Positions 16,257 to 16,354 of a DNA stretch of 16,354 nucleotides are shown here, piece by piece. The position numbers were made by a program, and so were the translations under genes. The DNA is taken from assembly GCA_938020565.1 (NCBI GenBank), contig CALIHP010000062.1:1-16354 (forward strand), given 5' to 3'. The stretch's first letter is position 1, and every line of letters begins with the position of its first letter. This DNA comes from an uncultured Anaerolineaceae bacterium (GTDB taxonomy: Bacteria > Chloroflexota > Anaerolineae > Anaerolineales > Anaerolineaceae). The notes under the pieces were generated by a model. That model searched no databases, was not told the DNA's origin, and worked only from the letters and a program-made list of their open reading frames with translations.

Positions 16257-16265
16257 ATTATAACA
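16257..16265 (-). promoter_or_regulatory. Extended -10 promoter in front of the CRISPR-like repeat
   Basis: Minus-strand TGT-TATAAT (16265-16257). There is no clear -35 box. The predicted start at about 16250 is 4 nt before the repeat. Confidence 0.55.
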
Positions 16266-16285
16266 TCCCGGCGCAGGCAGTTTCC

Positions 16286-16317
16286 CGCAGACGGCGGGCC
16301 GTCTGCGTTTCAATTTT
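16286..16317 (+). terminator. Terminator-like hairpin on the plus strand near the window end
   Basis: CGCAGACGGC and GCCGTCTGCG (16286-16295 and 16298-16307) form a perfect 10-bp inverted repeat, followed on the plus strand by TTTCAATTTT (16308-16317). No plus-strand gene is visible just upstream, so its partner is unclear. On the minus strand the hairpin has no T run. The last 30 nt are purine-rich and show nothing else. Confidence 0.45.
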
Positions 16318-16354
16318 CCGTAGTCAAGGGAAAAGAGGATAGAAGAAAAGAAAG

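Noticed and set aside
16307..16320. GTTTCAAT as a second CRISPR repeat
   Set aside because: Only 7-8 nt match the repeat end, the spacing from the intact repeat is 92 nt, and the match is part of the terminator-like tail.

Overview
The window looks like chromosomal DNA of a GC-moderate bacterium. The best guess is an Anaerolineae-type Chloroflexota. The reasons are the very large FHA/Ig-like surface protein, the ParA-ParB operon headed by a zinc-ribbon membrane protein, and a hydrolase of a type I associate with that group. The assignment is inference from protein style, because no rRNA or other marker is present.

Layout. Positions 1-180 hold a promoter for a 7.1 kb gene (181-7293). It encodes a 2370-residue protein with an N-terminal FHA-like domain, one membrane segment, and a huge, presumably exported array of Ig-like modules. 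Positions 7494-8848 form a compact regulatory unit: a TetR-family repressor gene with a textbook promoter and a palindromic operator, followed by a small seven-helix membrane protein gene preceded by a second, nearly identical operator. A minus-strand cluster (11961 down to 8888) reads zinc-ribbon membrane protein, parA, parB, GNAT acetyltransferase. Divergently from it runs radC (12109-12831), then an elongator-type tRNA-Met gene (12930-13001) with its own strong promoter.

The right-hand 3.3 kb is accessory-looking. An AT-richer polytopic membrane protein gene (13114-14963) appears to carry a frameshift near its start. It converges, 11 nt apart, with an alpha/beta-hydrolase gene (16009 down to 14975) that has an in-frame amber codon. 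The amber codon separates the nucleophile Ser from the Asp and His of the triad.

The most unusual signal is upstream of the hydrolase on the minus strand. A single 32-nt sequence (16215-16246) has every hallmark of a type I-C CRISPR repeat. It sits about 4 nt after the predicted start of an extended -10 promoter (16257-16265). It is followed by a 37-nt spacer-sized segment and then by an intrinsic terminator (16148-16175) whose hairpin re-uses the repeat's stem sequence. This is the layout of a stand-alone crRNA-like small RNA (about 103 nt). A structured or attenuating leader of the hydrolase gene is the main alternative. No cas gene lies in the window.
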